A DNA stretch of 58,509 bases, taken from assembly GCF_000375545.1 (NCBI RefSeq), contig NZ_AQXF01000004.1, positions 191,967 through 250,475 on the forward strand, read 5' to 3'. Shown here piece by piece: positions 15,477-24,629 of the stretch. The stretch's first letter is position 1, and every line of letters begins with the position of its first letter. Origin of the DNA: Kordiimonas gwangyangensis DSM 19435 = JCM 12864. Its GTDB lineage: Bacteria > Pseudomonadota > Alphaproteobacteria > Sphingomonadales > Kordiimonadaceae. Under the pieces are notes generated by a model. It was not told where the DNA came from. It saw only the letters and a list, made by a program, of their open reading frames with translations, and did not search any database. The position numbers and the translations under genes were made by a program.

Positions 15477-16853
15477 GTGTATTTCGACCCCCTTTTAAAA
15501 CGTCAGGCTCCCGGTAAACCCTCGCCTAAAGTCGCGGTTATCGGTTCAGGAATTTCCGGCCTCTCCTGTGCATGGCTACTAGGCAAAAGCGCGGATGTCA
15601 CCGTCTTTGAGGCGAACGATTATATCGGCGGACACAGCAATACTGTTGATGTAAGCGTGGGCGGTGTGACCTTCCCGGTCGACACCGGCTTTATCGTCTA
15701 TAATCCGGTTAATTACCCCAATCTCTGTGCGCTTTTTTATAGTCTGGATGTGCCCTCACGCGAGACAGACATGTCTTTTTCCGTGTCGCTTGATGACGGG
15801 CGGTTTGAATATGCGGGTGGGGACCTGAAGGGGCTTTTTGCCCAGCCGGCCAATATATTTTCGCCTCGCTTCTGGAAGATGCTGACAGGCATTTTGCGCT
15901 TTTACCGGCATGCCGACAGGTTCCTTGATGAAGCGGAAGGCACTGATATCTCGCTCGGCGATCTCGTGGCGCGCCACGGCTTCTCTCGCGCCTTCATTCG
16001 TGACCACCTTGCCCCGATGGGCGCGGCCATCTGGTCGAGCAACTGCGATGATATCCTCGACTATCCCGCAGCATCTTTCCTGCGATTCTGCAAAAACCAT
16101 GGCCTGACACAATTAACCGACCGGCCGGCGTGGCGCACGGTCATGGGCGGTAGCCGTGAATATGTGAAGCGTCTCGTGGCGACATTCGACCGCCCGGTAG
16201 TGTTAGGCGACCCGGTCGTTGAAGTCCGCCGGGAAGAAGGCATCGTCCGTGTAACAACCCTGTCCGGGCATCAGGATACGTTCGACGATGTGGTCTTTGC
16301 CTGCCACTCCGATCAGGCGCTTGCGCTGATGAAGGAACCTGACACGCGGTTGGCGGATGCCCTATCGGCGATGCGTTACAGCCGGAACCACGTGGCGCTG
16401 CACACGGACCTCGGTCTCATGCCGCGCCGCCGCGCGGCCTGGGCCAGCTGGAATTATATCGAACGCCGGGATGGCCCTATGAGCGGCCCTGCCGTCTCCT
16501 ACTGGATGAACAACCTGCAGCACCTGCCGACCGAGACACCGGTGATCGTGACCCTGAACCCGGACCGGGAGATCAATGAGAGCGCGGTGCTGGGGCACTA
16601 TGAATATGATCACCCGATCTTTGATCGCGCCTCCCACGAGGCCCGCGCGAAGCTTTGGGAACTTCAGGGCGAAGGCGGCCTCTGGTTCTGCGGTGCCTAT
16701 CTTGGTGACGGCTTCCATGAAGACGGCATTCAGGCTGGCCTCGCCGTCGCGGAAATGCTGGGCGGTGTGCCGCGGCCATGGTCGCTTGGTGGCCAAAACG
16801 CGCGGATTGGACTACCCGACGAGCTGCTGGCAAAAAGCGAGGTCCCTGCATGA
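15477..16853 (+). CDS. FAD-dependent amine-oxidase-like oxidoreductase
   Basis: 458-residue flavoprotein. The dinucleotide-binding fold is at residues 18-50 (VAVIGSGISGLSCAWLLG, then VFEANDYIGGHSNTVDV), and the C-terminal FAD contact is WFCGAYLGDGFHEDGIQAG. This family is found next to DUF1365 and cyclopropane-fatty-acid-synthase genes across marine proteobacteria and belongs to the RpoE/ChrR regulon. It is thought to act on unsaturated or methylated acyl chains (for example in furan fatty-acid formation). The gene begins a five-gene operon and its stop overlaps the next ATG by four bases. The chemistry is inferred from the family, not proven here. Confidence 0.88.
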   Translation: MYFDPLLKRQAPGKPSPKVAVIGSGISGLSCAWLLGKSADVTVFEANDYIGGHSNTVDVSVGGVTFPVDTGFIVYNPVNYPNLCALFYSLDVPSRETDMSFSVSLDDGRFEYAGGDLKGLFAQPANIFSPRFWKMLTGILRFYRHADRFLDEAEGTDISLGDLVARHGFSRAFIRDHLAPMGAAIWSSNCDDILDYPAASFLRFCKNHGLTQLTDRPAWRTVMGGSREYVKRLVATFDRPVVLGDPVVEVRREEGIVRVTTLSGHQDTFDDVVFACHSDQALALMKEPDTRLADALSAMRYSRNHVALHTDLGLMPRRRAAWASWNYIERRDGPMSGPAVSYWMNNLQHLPTETPVIVTLNPDREINESAVLGHYEYDHPIFDRASHEARAKLWELQGEGGLWFCGAYLGDGFHEDGIQAGLAVAEMLGGVPRPWSLGGQNARIGLPDELLAKSEVPA

Positions 16854-17650
16854 CGGTGCGCCTCAACCCAGCGCTCTATACCGGTAATGTCTGGCACAAG
16901 CGGACACGGCCCAAGGTGCATGCTTTCCGCTACCCAGCTTATTACCTTCTATTAGACGTTGACGATTTTAGAGCTGAAAAACCCAAGCTTCCGTGGTGCC
17001 TTTCCCTCAACCGGGCCAATCTTTTTTCCGTCTATGAGAAGGATTTTGGCCCGCGCGATGGCACGCCGCTCCGGCACCATGTGGAAAGCCTGTTGACCTG
17101 GCCTGTCGGTCCCGCGCGCATCATGATGCTCACCATGCCGCGGCTGTTTGGCTATGCCTTTAACCCGATCACCGTCTACTTTTGTTATGATACGAATGGT
17201 GCGCTGACCGCCACCATCTATGAAGTGCACAATACCTTCGGTGAGGCGCACTGTTATGTCTTCGAGCCGGGGATGGAGATGGACGCCGTGCCCATGCATG
17301 AGGCACGGAAAACCTTCCATGTTTCGCCCTTCTATCCGGTTGAAGGGCACTACAGGTTCAGCCTGCGCCAGCCTGAGGAGCAGTTTGCCCTCGCTATCCG
17401 CTACTTTGGTGCGGACGGCAAACATGACCTGACGGCGTGCCTGAAGGCGAAGCGGCGACCGCTCACATCGTCCGCGCTCATGAAAGTTTTTGCCAGTATC
17501 CCGCTCGTTACCTTCAAGGTTACCGCCGCCATACATTATGAAGCTCTTCGGCTTTTCCTGAAGCGGCTGAAAGTTTTCTCCAAGCCACCCCAGTCCGACC
17601 AGCGCACTGAGCTTGCGCGCGCGGACGTACGCAATACGAAAAGAGGATAA
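16850..17650 (+). CDS. DUF1365-domain protein
   Basis: 266 residues from the ATG at 16850, which overlaps the FAD gene stop (ATGA); an upstream in-frame start lies inside that gene. Family motifs: NPALYTGNVWHKR, HAFRYPAYYLLLDVD, MPRLFGYAFNPITVYFCY, EVHNTFGEAHCYV and HVSPFYPVEGHYRFS. DUF1365 proteins travel with the amine-oxidase-like and CFA-synthase-like enzymes and are presumed to help in membrane-lipid modification. No catalytic role is established. Confidence 0.9.
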   Translation: MTVRLNPALYTGNVWHKRTRPKVHAFRYPAYYLLLDVDDFRAEKPKLPWCLSLNRANLFSVYEKDFGPRDGTPLRHHVESLLTWPVGPARIMMLTMPRLFGYAFNPITVYFCYDTNGALTATIYEVHNTFGEAHCYVFEPGMEMDAVPMHEARKTFHVSPFYPVEGHYRFSLRQPEEQFALAIRYFGADGKHDLTACLKAKRRPLTSSALMKVFASIPLVTFKVTAAIHYEALRLFLKRLKVFSKPPQSDQRTELARADVRNTKRG

Positions 17651-17651
17651 A

Positions 17652-18872
17652 ATGGACGGCAGCTTTACCAGCCCCGATGCGCCTGCGCGTGTCAGCCTGC
17701 GCGAAAAAGTTTTCGCCAGTGTGCTCGGCCACCTTTCGGAGGGTACGCTCTGTGTCTCCTTTCCGTCGGGCCATGTGCGGACCTTTATCGGCAGGCAGGA
17801 CCCAACGCGTTTTCAGGCCACCATGCATATCAAGCGGTGGTCGGCGGTTGCGCGCACTTTGCGCGGCGGCGCCATTGGTCTTGGCGAAAGTTTCATGGAC
17901 GGGGACTGGCATAGCCCCGACCTGACCGCACTGCTGCAGCTTCTTGCCGCCAATATGGACCGGCTCGAGAGCAAGTTACCCAAGCTTGGCGCCTTCAAGC
18001 TGATTGACCGTATCGGCCATTTCTTCAACCGGAATACGCGTAAAGGCAGTCGTCGCAACATCGCCTATCACTATGATCTGGGTAACGACTTTTACCGGCT
18101 ATGGCTTGATGCGAGCATGACCTATTCCGCCGCGCTGTTCGACCAGGGGACGACTGATCTTGAAGCAGCACAGGCACGCAAATATGCCCGGCTGGCTGAA
18201 GCGGTGGGCATCAAGGCGGGCGATCATGTGCTTGAAGTGGGCTGCGGCTGGGGCGGCTTTGCCGACTATGCGGTCAATGTGCTCGGCGCGCGCGTGACGG
18301 GCGTCACCCTGTCGCAGGAGCAACTTGCTTACGCGCAGGCGCGCCTCGCGGCAACACCGGGGCGGGACAGGGCCGACCTGCGCCTCTGTGACTACCGCGA
18401 CATAGAAGGCGAGTTCGACCATATCGTCTCGATCGAGATGCTCGAAGCGGTTGGTGAACAGTTCTGGCCCACGTATTTCGGCACACTGAAGGCACGGCTC
18501 AAGCCGGCTGGGCGCATCGGCATTCAGGTGATCCGCATTGATGACCAGCGTTTTGAGGGCTACCGTCGCGGTGTTGATTTTATCCAGAAATATATCTTCC
18601 CCGGCGGCATGCTGCCGTCTGACGAAGTGCTGAAAGCGCGCTTCAGCGCGGCCGGGCTTACCCTCGCTGACCAGCTTGATTTTGGCCTCGATTATGCCGA
18701 GACGCTCAAACGCTGGCACCAGAGTTTCAATGCGGTGCTAGGTGACGTGCGGGATCAGGGCTTTGATGAGCGCTTCATCCGCATGTGGCAGTTCTACCTT
18801 GCCTATTGCGAGGCAGGATTCCGCGAGCAAACAATCGACGTCAGCCATTATGTCCTTGGCCACGACAGGTAA
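17652..18872 (+). CDS. cfa: Cyclopropane-fatty-acid synthase family methyltransferase
   Basis: 406 residues from the ATG at 17652, one base after the DUF1365 stop, with AAGAGGAT ahead. The SAM-dependent CFA/MMA-synthase domain is complete: NIAYHYDLGNDFYRLWLD, MTYSAALF, VLEVGCGWGGFADYAV (SAM-binding motif I), VSIEMLEAVGEQFWPTYF and FIQKYIFPGGMLPS. It transfers a methyl or methylene group from SAM to unsaturated acyl chains of membrane phospholipids. The setting suggests a stress-specific isozyme (such as the furan-fatty-acid methylase branch), not the housekeeping Cfa. The last 23 bases overlap the transporter gene. Confidence 0.92.
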   Translation: MDGSFTSPDAPARVSLREKVFASVLGHLSEGTLCVSFPSGHVRTFIGRQDPTRFQATMHIKRWSAVARTLRGGAIGLGESFMDGDWHSPDLTALLQLLAANMDRLESKLPKLGAFKLIDRIGHFFNRNTRKGSRRNIAYHYDLGNDFYRLWLDASMTYSAALFDQGTTDLEAAQARKYARLAEAVGIKAGDHVLEVGCGWGGFADYAVNVLGARVTGVTLSQEQLAYAQARLAATPGRDRADLRLCDYRDIEGEFDHIVSIEMLEAVGEQFWPTYFGTLKARLKPAGRIGIQVIRIDDQRFEGYRRGVDFIQKYIFPGGMLPSDEVLKARFSAAGLTLADQLDFGLDYAETLKRWHQSFNAVLGDVRDQGFDERFIRMWQFYLAYCEAGFREQTIDVSHYVLGHDR

Positions 18873-20160
18873 CAGGCGCAAACTCGGCGCGCGGCATATC
18901 ATCTATGGTTTGCCAGCTGCGTGTTTCGCATTCCCCCTGGTGCCGTTTGCGGTCTATCTGCCGAGCTTCTATGCGACTGACATGGCGCTTGGTTTTCTTG
19001 TTGTCGCCATCGCGCTGTTCCTGTCGCGCCTTGTGGACATGATCAGCGACCCGCTTGTCGGCATGTGGAGTGACGACACAGGGAACGCCTGGTGGCACCG
19101 CAAGGGCTGGATAGTAGCAGGGGCAGTGATTGCAGCCATAGCGCTCGTGTTCCTTTGCCGTCCCCCGGCGCAGCCATCAGCGCTTTACCTTGGGCTCTGG
19201 TCCGCCATTCTTTATATTGGCTGGACCATGGTAATGGTGCCCTATCAGGCCTGGGGCAGCGAACTCGCGGAAGACGATGGTGAGGTCGCCACCTATACCG
19301 CCGCGCGCGAGGGATGTTCGCTCCTCGGTATGCTTGCAGCGCTCAGCTTGCCCATGTTTTGGGATGGACCGCTCTTGCCGTCCATCCCAAATTTTCTGCT
19401 ACCGATTGGTGTTGTAACGCTTGTTCTCGCGCTTTTCCTGTTGCCCCATACCGCGGCGTCGGACGCTGTCAGACCGCGAAGCCGGTTTGCGGACCTCTGG
19501 CAAGTCTTTCGCACTGCCGAAGTGTCGTCCCTGAGCCGGGTGTGGTTCCTGACCGCAACCGCAAGTGCCATACCGGCGGCCTTGTTCCCTCTATACGTCC
19601 AGCAGGTGTTGGAAGGCTCAGGTGGGGAAGAAAATCTCGCGGTCCTCCTCTATTTCATGACCGCGGTGCTGGCCATCCCGCTCTGGGCACGCGCCTCAAG
19701 GGGCAGGAACAAGAAGCGCCTGATGGCGGCCGGCATGGCGACAGTATGCCTTGTGTTCCCAACCGCCGTGTTCCTTGGGCCCGGCGACACCGACCTCTTC
19801 CTCATCGTCTGTGTGCTGAGTGGTGCTGGCCTCGGTGCCGAGCTGGTGCTCGGCCCCGCAATCCTTGCCGATATCATCCGCGCGCGGAAAAAGGCGGGGC
19901 AGGCTGGTCTCGCTGCTATTCACTTCGCCATTTGGGGCATGCTTGCCAAGCTTGCCTTCGCGCTCGCGATCCTGCTGTCGTTCGGCCTCCTGGCGCTTTT
20001 TGAAGGACTATTGGGTGAAGGCGCCAGTGCTTTTGCAGTCGCAGTGGTCTATGCCCTTCTGCCCGCGCTCATCAAAGTGGTGGCAACCGCCGATTTGTGG
20101 CGGAAATCCGGCACACTCACGCAAACCGGCGACGGCGCGAATGCGTATAGAGAACCATGA
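18850..20160 (+). CDS. GPH/MFS-family membrane transporter
   Basis: 436 residues from the ATG at 18850, inside the end of the CFA gene; a more distal GTG start would add 36 unlikely residues. About twelve hydrophobic segments are visible. The glycoside-pentoside-hexuronide symporter signatures are present: RLVDMISDPLVGMWSDDTG, MVMVPYQAWGSELAEDDGE and TYTAAREGCSLLGM. Homologous transporters are part of the same gene set in Rhodobacter-type RpoE regulons. The cargo is unlikely to be a sugar in this setting and is unknown. Confidence 0.85.
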   Translation: MSLATTGNRRKLGARHIIYGLPAACFAFPLVPFAVYLPSFYATDMALGFLVVAIALFLSRLVDMISDPLVGMWSDDTGNAWWHRKGWIVAGAVIAAIALVFLCRPPAQPSALYLGLWSAILYIGWTMVMVPYQAWGSELAEDDGEVATYTAAREGCSLLGMLAALSLPMFWDGPLLPSIPNFLLPIGVVTLVLALFLLPHTAASDAVRPRSRFADLWQVFRTAEVSSLSRVWFLTATASAIPAALFPLYVQQVLEGSGGEENLAVLLYFMTAVLAIPLWARASRGRNKKRLMAAGMATVCLVFPTAVFLGPGDTDLFLIVCVLSGAGLGAELVLGPAILADIIRARKKAGQAGLAAIHFAIWGMLAKLAFALAILLSFGLLALFEGLLGEGASAFAVAVVYALLPALIKVVATADLWRKSGTLTQTGDGANAYREP

Positions 20161-20179
20161 TCTGATTGAGGAGGCCAGG

Positions 20180-20755
20180 ATGCGATGCAAGCCGATTATG
20201 TTGATCCTAACCCTGTTGACCCTTAGCGCATGTGGTATGACCATGACGGAAAAAGATTTCGAGAACCAAACCCCAAAACTGGTGCTGGAGGACTATTTCA
20301 GCGGCAACCTTGTTGCCACTGGCCTGTTTGAAGACCGGTTCGGCAACATCAGGACCCAGTTCACGGTGGATATCACCGGCACTTTCGATGGCAAGACCCT
20401 CACGCTTGATGAAAATTTCGTCTATTCGGACCAGAGCACCGAGTTCAGGCGCTGGGTGATCGAGAAAACAGGCCCGAACAGTTATAGCGGGACAACGGAA
20501 AATGCCATTGGGGAAGCCTTGGGCACCGCCTCCGGCAACAGTTTTCACTGGACCTACAAGTTCCGCCTCAATGTGGGGGACGACGTGTGGAAGGTGAAGT
20601 TCGATGACTGGATGGTGCTGCAGCCGAATGGCGTGCTTCTCAACAAGGCAACGGTTTACCGCTGGGGCATCAAGATTGGCACCGTATTCCTGTCATTCCG
20701 CAAGCAGGCAGCGGTGGAGGCGGCGGATGGTGAGCCAGCCCGCCTCGCTTCCTGA
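20180..20755 (+). CDS. DUF3833 lipoprotein
   Basis: 191 residues from the ATG at 20180 (GAGGAGG seven bases ahead). Lipobox LTLSAC at about residue 17. The body matches DUF3833: LEDYFSGNLVATGLFEDR, FTVDITGTFDGKTLTLDENF, WTYKFRL and DDWMVLQPNGVLLNKATVYR. These outer- or inner-membrane-anchored beta proteins accompany the CFA/DUF1365 set and are assumed to bind lipid. It is the final gene of the operon, convergent with the DUF6134 gene only six bases away; no clear terminator fits between them. Confidence 0.85.
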   Translation: MRCKPIMLILTLLTLSACGMTMTEKDFENQTPKLVLEDYFSGNLVATGLFEDRFGNIRTQFTVDITGTFDGKTLTLDENFVYSDQSTEFRRWVIEKTGPNSYSGTTENAIGEALGTASGNSFHWTYKFRLNVGDDVWKVKFDDWMVLQPNGVLLNKATVYRWGIKIGTVFLSFRKQAAVEAADGEPARLAS

Positions 20756-20761
20756 TCGCGC

Positions 20762-21421
20762 TTAAAGCGCCAAATCAATGGTGTTGGTGCAGGTGGTGCA
20801 GCGAAACTCGATAAGGCTTCCGTCGGTGTGGCGGAAGCTCATGCCCAGCCAGTTTCCTTTTTGGTCATAGGAAGTATCGATCTCAAGTTCGCCACGCACG
20901 GCATAGGTTTCGCCGTCCGCAATGGTGCTTTCCCTGTTCTCCGCTTGGCCGATACGGACCTCGTTCAGGCGACCGGTGATGGTGTTGAAAAGCGTGTCCA
21001 CACCCAGTACATCCGCGTTCCAGTGGTTTGTGGTCATGAAGCCCGGGTCAACGGATAGCACTTGTCCACTGCTGTCCTCCGCGAGATAGATATCACCCTC
21101 ACGGCGGATCTCGGTCTCTGACACTTTGCCGTTGTCGTCCACTTTCGTGACAACGCTCTCAAGCCCTGCCTCAGACCATAGCTCGGTGGACCGGTAATGG
21201 TATTTGTATGCCGTGATGAAAAGGAATTTCACTTTCATCCGCGTTTCAGACACTACCGTGAGGGTCTCGCCCTCACGGTGGAAACTGATGTCATGGGTGC
21301 CGATCTCTTTGCCGTTCCTCAGCACCTCATAGCTGTTGACGGCATCGGCTGCGGTCGCGGCACTTGTGTTCGCCACCAGAAGCAGCGCGGCACCGGTATA
21401 AAGTTTGATCCCTCTCACCAT
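20762..21421 (-). CDS. DUF6134-like secreted protein
   Basis: 219-residue exported protein with a signal peptide ([20 protein letters not shown]). The mature part is a beta-rich protein of the kind named DUF6134: [62 protein letters not shown] patch with two Cys lies near the C-terminus. It is the third gene of the minus-strand operon and overlaps the end of the SDR gene by seven bases. Function is unknown; the setting suggests lipid or envelope protection under light stress. Confidence 0.72.
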   Translation of the reverse strand: MVRGIKLYTGAALLLVANTSAATAADAVNSYEVLRNGKEIGTHDISFHREGETLTVVSETRMKVKFLFITAYKYHYRSTELWSEAGLESVVTKVDDNGKVSETEIRREGDIYLAEDSSGQVLSVDPGFMTTNHWNADVLGVDTLFNTITGRLNEVRIGQAENRESTIADGETYAVRGELEIDTSYDQKGNWLGMSFRHTDGSLIEFRCTTCTNTIDLAL

Positions 21422-22122
21422 ATGATCCTCTCTCCCTTGTGGTCGAAAAAGTTGCCGCTGTCTGCTGGTTTCAGTGCGGCGATGACATCCAGTAGCCTGC
21501 GGGCAGCCAGGTCAGGTGCCTGCACCTCAAGGCCCGATTTTGCGAACGGGCGCGTCAGCCCTGTGTCCACCGTGCCGGGGTGCAGGGCCACGCAGATGGC
21601 GTCCTTTGCGCGGCGCGCGAGCTCCGTCGATGCGGTCCTGACGACCTGATTTACCGCGGCTTTTGATGCGCGGTAGGAATACCAGCCGCCCAGTCGGTTA
21701 TCGCCAATGCTGCCCACACGGGCGGAGAGGATGGCAACGACAGCGCGTTCACGTTTTGATAGCAGTGGCAGGAAGTGTTTCAGCACAAGCGCGGGGCCGA
21801 TGGTGTTGACCTTGAAGCTTTCCAGCATGGCGTCGGCGTCGAGCGCCGACAGGCTTTTCTCCGGCATCATGCCGTCGCCATGCAGCTTGCCGGTTGCGAC
21901 AATGATCAGCTTTGGGGTCATGCCACCTGCTTTCACTTTGTCGGCGGCGGCGCGGATGCTGGCTTCATCACAAACATCAAGCGGTGTGGCGCCGCCCTGC
22001 CGGCTGAACCGGTAAACCCGGGCGTATTGCCCGCCAGCTTCAAGCTCGTCGCACAATGCTGCGCCGATGCCGCCGGTGGCGCCAATCACGATCGCGGCAC
22101 TGTTTTCTGCGCTGGGTTCCAT
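21415..22122 (-). CDS. Short-chain dehydrogenase/reductase
   Basis: 235-residue SDR. The NAD(P)-binding motif [19 protein letters not shown] is at the N-terminus, and the active site [16 protein letters not shown] supplies the YxxxK pair with Ser upstream in [13 protein letters not shown]. It matches the small SDRs that accompany cryptochrome/photolyase and CFA genes. It probably acts on an acyl or carbonyl product of photooxidative damage. It lies downstream of the photolyase gene and overlaps the DUF6134 gene. Confidence 0.9.
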   Translation of the reverse strand: MEPSAENSAAIVIGATGGIGAALCDELEAGGQYARVYRFSRQGGATPLDVCDEASIRAAADKVKAGGMTPKLIIVATGKLHGDGMMPEKSLSALDADAMLESFKVNTIGPALVLKHFLPLLSKRERAVVAILSARVGSIGDNRLGGWYSYRASKAAVNQVVRTASTELARRAKDAICVALHPGTVDTGLTRPFAKSGLEVQAPDLAARRLLDVIAALKPADSGNFFDHKGERIIW

Positions 22123-22190
22123 CTGGTACTCCTTACCTTAGATCTACGGAAATCGAGCGGGTGTAGATCATGCGATTGTCTGCCAGCGCT

Positions 22191-23717
22191 TTACAGGGAA
22201 GCGAGGAATCTCTCTGCCGCAGCCAGATAGTCGGCCCGGGTATCCGCATGCATGCGGTCCCAGGTGGAGTAGGTGTTCCGTAGCCGTGCGTTGCTACCAA
22301 TCCGGTCGCGGTTCCGGTCAAGGAAATGCCAGTAAAGCGCGTTGAACGGGCAGGCGTCCTCGCCCACCTTGCGGTCGGCGCGGAAACGGCAGCCACTGCA
22401 ATAGTCCGACATCTTGTTGATGTAATTCGCGCTCGCCGCATAGGGTTTTGAGCCCAGGAGGCCGCCGTCGGCAAACTGGCTCATGCCAAGCGTGTTGGGC
22501 AACTCAACCCACTCAAGCGCATCTACATAAACGCCGAGGTACCATTCGTGGACCTCTTTGGGGTTGATGCCCGCAAGCAGAGCGAAGTTGCCGGTGATCA
22601 TGAGGCGTTGGATATGGTGGGCATAAGCCAGCTCCATTGTCTGGCCGATGGCGGCTTTGAGGCACGCCATCTCTGTCTCGGCTGTCCAGTAAAAGTCGGG
22701 CAGGGGGCGCTTGGCCTCGAGGTGATTTGCGTCCACATAATCCGGCATTTTAAGCCAGTAGATGCCGCGCACATATTCGCGCCAGCCGATGATCTGGCGG
22801 ATAAAACCCTCCACAGCGTTAAGGGGCGCACGTCCTTTCTTGTATGCTTCTTCCGCGCGGCGGCACACGTCAAGCGGATCAAGAAGGCCCACATTGATGT
22901 AGGGCGACAGCACGGAGTGGTAGAGGTAGGGCTCACCCGTCAGCATGGCGTCCTGATAGTCGCCAAAAAGCGGCAGGGCGTGGCTGATGAAATAGTCGAG
23001 GCATTTTTCTGCGTCCGCCCGTGTCACTGCATAGCCGAAGCCTTTGAGCTTGCCACAGTGCGTATCAAACGTTTCGCCCACCATGGTAATGACATCTGCG
23101 GTTGTCTGGTCGGGTTTGATACGCGGTGGGCGCGGCATGAAAAGGTCAGTGCCCGCAGGTTTGCGGTTCTCTGCATCGAAGTTCCAGCGCCCGCCCTCGG
23201 GCTTGTCGTCGTTCATCAACAGGCCGGTCTTGCGCCGCATCTCGCGGTAGAAATATTCCATGCGCAGCCCGCGTCGCCCTTCGGCCCACGCGGCAAACTC
23301 GTTGCGGCCGCACAGGAAGCGTGTGTCTTCAAGGGTCTTAACTGGTATATCAAGTGCGTTCTCGAGTGTACCGACCATACGCTCCACCCGCCATTCGCTG
23401 GGCGCTGTGAACACAAGCCTATCGGGTGACAGGCGCTCGACCGCGCGGGCGATTTCGCCCTCGAATGTGCCCGTGTTCTCTGGAGCATCAAGGGTCACAT
23501 AGTCAACCGACCACCCCGCTGCTCGAAGCTCATCGCGGAAGTGACGCATGGCGGCGAAGAAGAACACCAGCTTCTGTTTGTGATGATTGACGGTCTCGGC
23601 TTCAGCAGCCACCTCAACCATCAACACATGGTCCTGCGCGGGATCAGCCGCCTTCAGTGAGGCCATATCCATGCTGAGCTGGTCGCCAAATATCACCAAT
23701 AGATTGCGCGGTTTCAT
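22191..23717 (-). CDS. phrB: Iron-sulfur bacterial cryptochrome/photolyase (PhrB-like)
   Basis: 508 residues from the second ATG (23717), chosen because AGGAG lies nine bases upstream; the first ATG (23726) touches that RBS. It belongs to the FeS-BCP class of prokaryotic (6-4) photolyases. The N-terminal antenna domain opens NLLVIFGDQLSMDMASL, and the C-terminal FAD domain has ITGNFALLAGINPKEVHEWY and ELPNTLGMSQFADGG. Cysteines for a [4Fe-4S] cluster lie in SDYCSGCRFRA and EDACPFNALYW; the fourth is further N-terminal. It repairs (6-4) photoproducts or acts as a blue-light sensor, and belongs to the RpoE/ChrR-type stress set. Confidence 0.93.
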   Translation of the reverse strand: MKPRNLLVIFGDQLSMDMASLKAADPAQDHVLMVEVAAEAETVNHHKQKLVFFFAAMRHFRDELRAAGWSVDYVTLDAPENTGTFEGEIARAVERLSPDRLVFTAPSEWRVERMVGTLENALDIPVKTLEDTRFLCGRNEFAAWAEGRRGLRMEYFYREMRRKTGLLMNDDKPEGGRWNFDAENRKPAGTDLFMPRPPRIKPDQTTADVITMVGETFDTHCGKLKGFGYAVTRADAEKCLDYFISHALPLFGDYQDAMLTGEPYLYHSVLSPYINVGLLDPLDVCRRAEEAYKKGRAPLNAVEGFIRQIIGWREYVRGIYWLKMPDYVDANHLEAKRPLPDFYWTAETEMACLKAAIGQTMELAYAHHIQRLMITGNFALLAGINPKEVHEWYLGVYVDALEWVELPNTLGMSQFADGGLLGSKPYAASANYINKMSDYCSGCRFRADRKVGEDACPFNALYWHFLDRNRDRIGSNARLRNTYSTWDRMHADTRADYLAAAERFLASL

Positions 23718-23733
23718 CAAAGCCATCTCCTAA

Positions 23734-23756
23734 CCCGCTTTCATACGCGAAGCGGG
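23734..23756 (-). other. Hairpin between IclR and photolyase genes
   Basis: CCCGCTT (23734-23740) and AAGCGGG (23750-23756) pair across a nine-base loop. It follows the IclR stop on the minus strand and precedes the photolyase RBS. It could end the IclR transcript, but has no T-run. Confidence 0.35.
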
Positions 23757-23789
23757 CAGGGGTGGACCTTTAAACCGAGGAAGGCTTGG

Positions 23790-24599
23790 CTATCCGTTCA
23801 GGGCGTGAACGAGGGCAGGCCATTTCTTGAGCGAGGCTTCGATCTCAAGAGCTGCGTTCTGGAGGAGCGGTAGTCGCGACTGGATCAACTCTTCCTGCTT
23901 GATCCGCGTTGTGGACGTGGAGCAGTTGATGGCCGCGACGATGTTGCGATTGGGGTCCGAGATCGGCACGGAGACCGATACAATGCCGTAATCCAGTTCG
24001 TCCTGCGCGCTGTCATAGCCACGCATGCGCACCTGCTGCAGCCGCTTAATAAGCTCGGTCTTGCCGGTAATTGTGTGTTCGGTGAATTTCTGGAACTTGG
24101 TGGAGGCCAGATAGTCGTCAATCACGCTGTCCGGCTGGTAGGAGAGCAGTACGCGGCCAAGCGATGTTGCATAGGCCGGAAAGCGGGTGCCCACACTTGC
24201 ACCAAGGCGGATTTTCCGGTTGGTTGATACATGCGCGAGATACAGGATGTCGGAACCAGACAGGATCGCGAGTGAGGAACTGTCACCCGTTTCATCGCGA
24301 ATGGTCTGCAGGAACGGCAGCACAATTTCTTCAATGTTCATCGAACTCAGGAAAGCCCAGCCGAATTCAAGTGTCTTGGGTTTCAGGAGGAACTTCCTGC
24401 CCGCGCGGCCCATATAGCCAAGTTCGACAAGCGTGTTCAGGCAGCGCCTTGCAACCGCGGGGCTGAGGCCGGTCTTGACCGCTACTTCGCTCAACTGCAT
24501 CTCGGGGGCGTCTGCGTCAAAGGCTTTCAGGACTCTCAGTCCACGCTCAAGTGTAGAGAGAAACTCAGGGTTTTTCTCGGCTCTTGAAGTATCGTCCAC
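23790..24599 (-). CDS. IclR-family transcriptional regulator
   Basis: 269 residues. The N-terminal winged helix (FLSTLERGLRVLKAFDADAP, then SEVAVKTGLSPAVARRCLNT, then YMGRAGRKFLLKPKTLEF) is followed by the IclR effector domain (LPFLQTIRDETGDSSSLAIL, TSLGRVLLSYQPD, YDSAQDELDYGIVSVSVPI, AAINCSTSTTR). It most resembles the PcaR/PobR/CatR subgroup that controls aromatic or organic-acid catabolism. It lies just downstream of the CoA-transferase gene (31 bases) on the same strand and presumably binds the palindromes at 25852 and 26751-26782. Confidence 0.93.
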   Translation of the reverse strand: MDDTSRAEKNPEFLSTLERGLRVLKAFDADAPEMQLSEVAVKTGLSPAVARRCLNTLVELGYMGRAGRKFLLKPKTLEFGWAFLSSMNIEEIVLPFLQTIRDETGDSSSLAILSGSDILYLAHVSTNRKIRLGASVGTRFPAYATSLGRVLLSYQPDSVIDDYLASTKFQKFTEHTITGKTELIKRLQQVRMRGYDSAQDELDYGIVSVSVPISDPNRNIVAAINCSTSTTRIKQEELIQSRLPLLQNAALEIEASLKKWPALVHALNG

Positions 24600-24629
24600 T
24601 GAGGTTGCTCCCTTTTTGCTCGCTCCTGA

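Noticed and set aside
22548-23429. 293-codon plus-strand frame opposite the photolyase gene
   Set aside because: Shadow of a well-recognised Fe-S photolyase; no domain seen.
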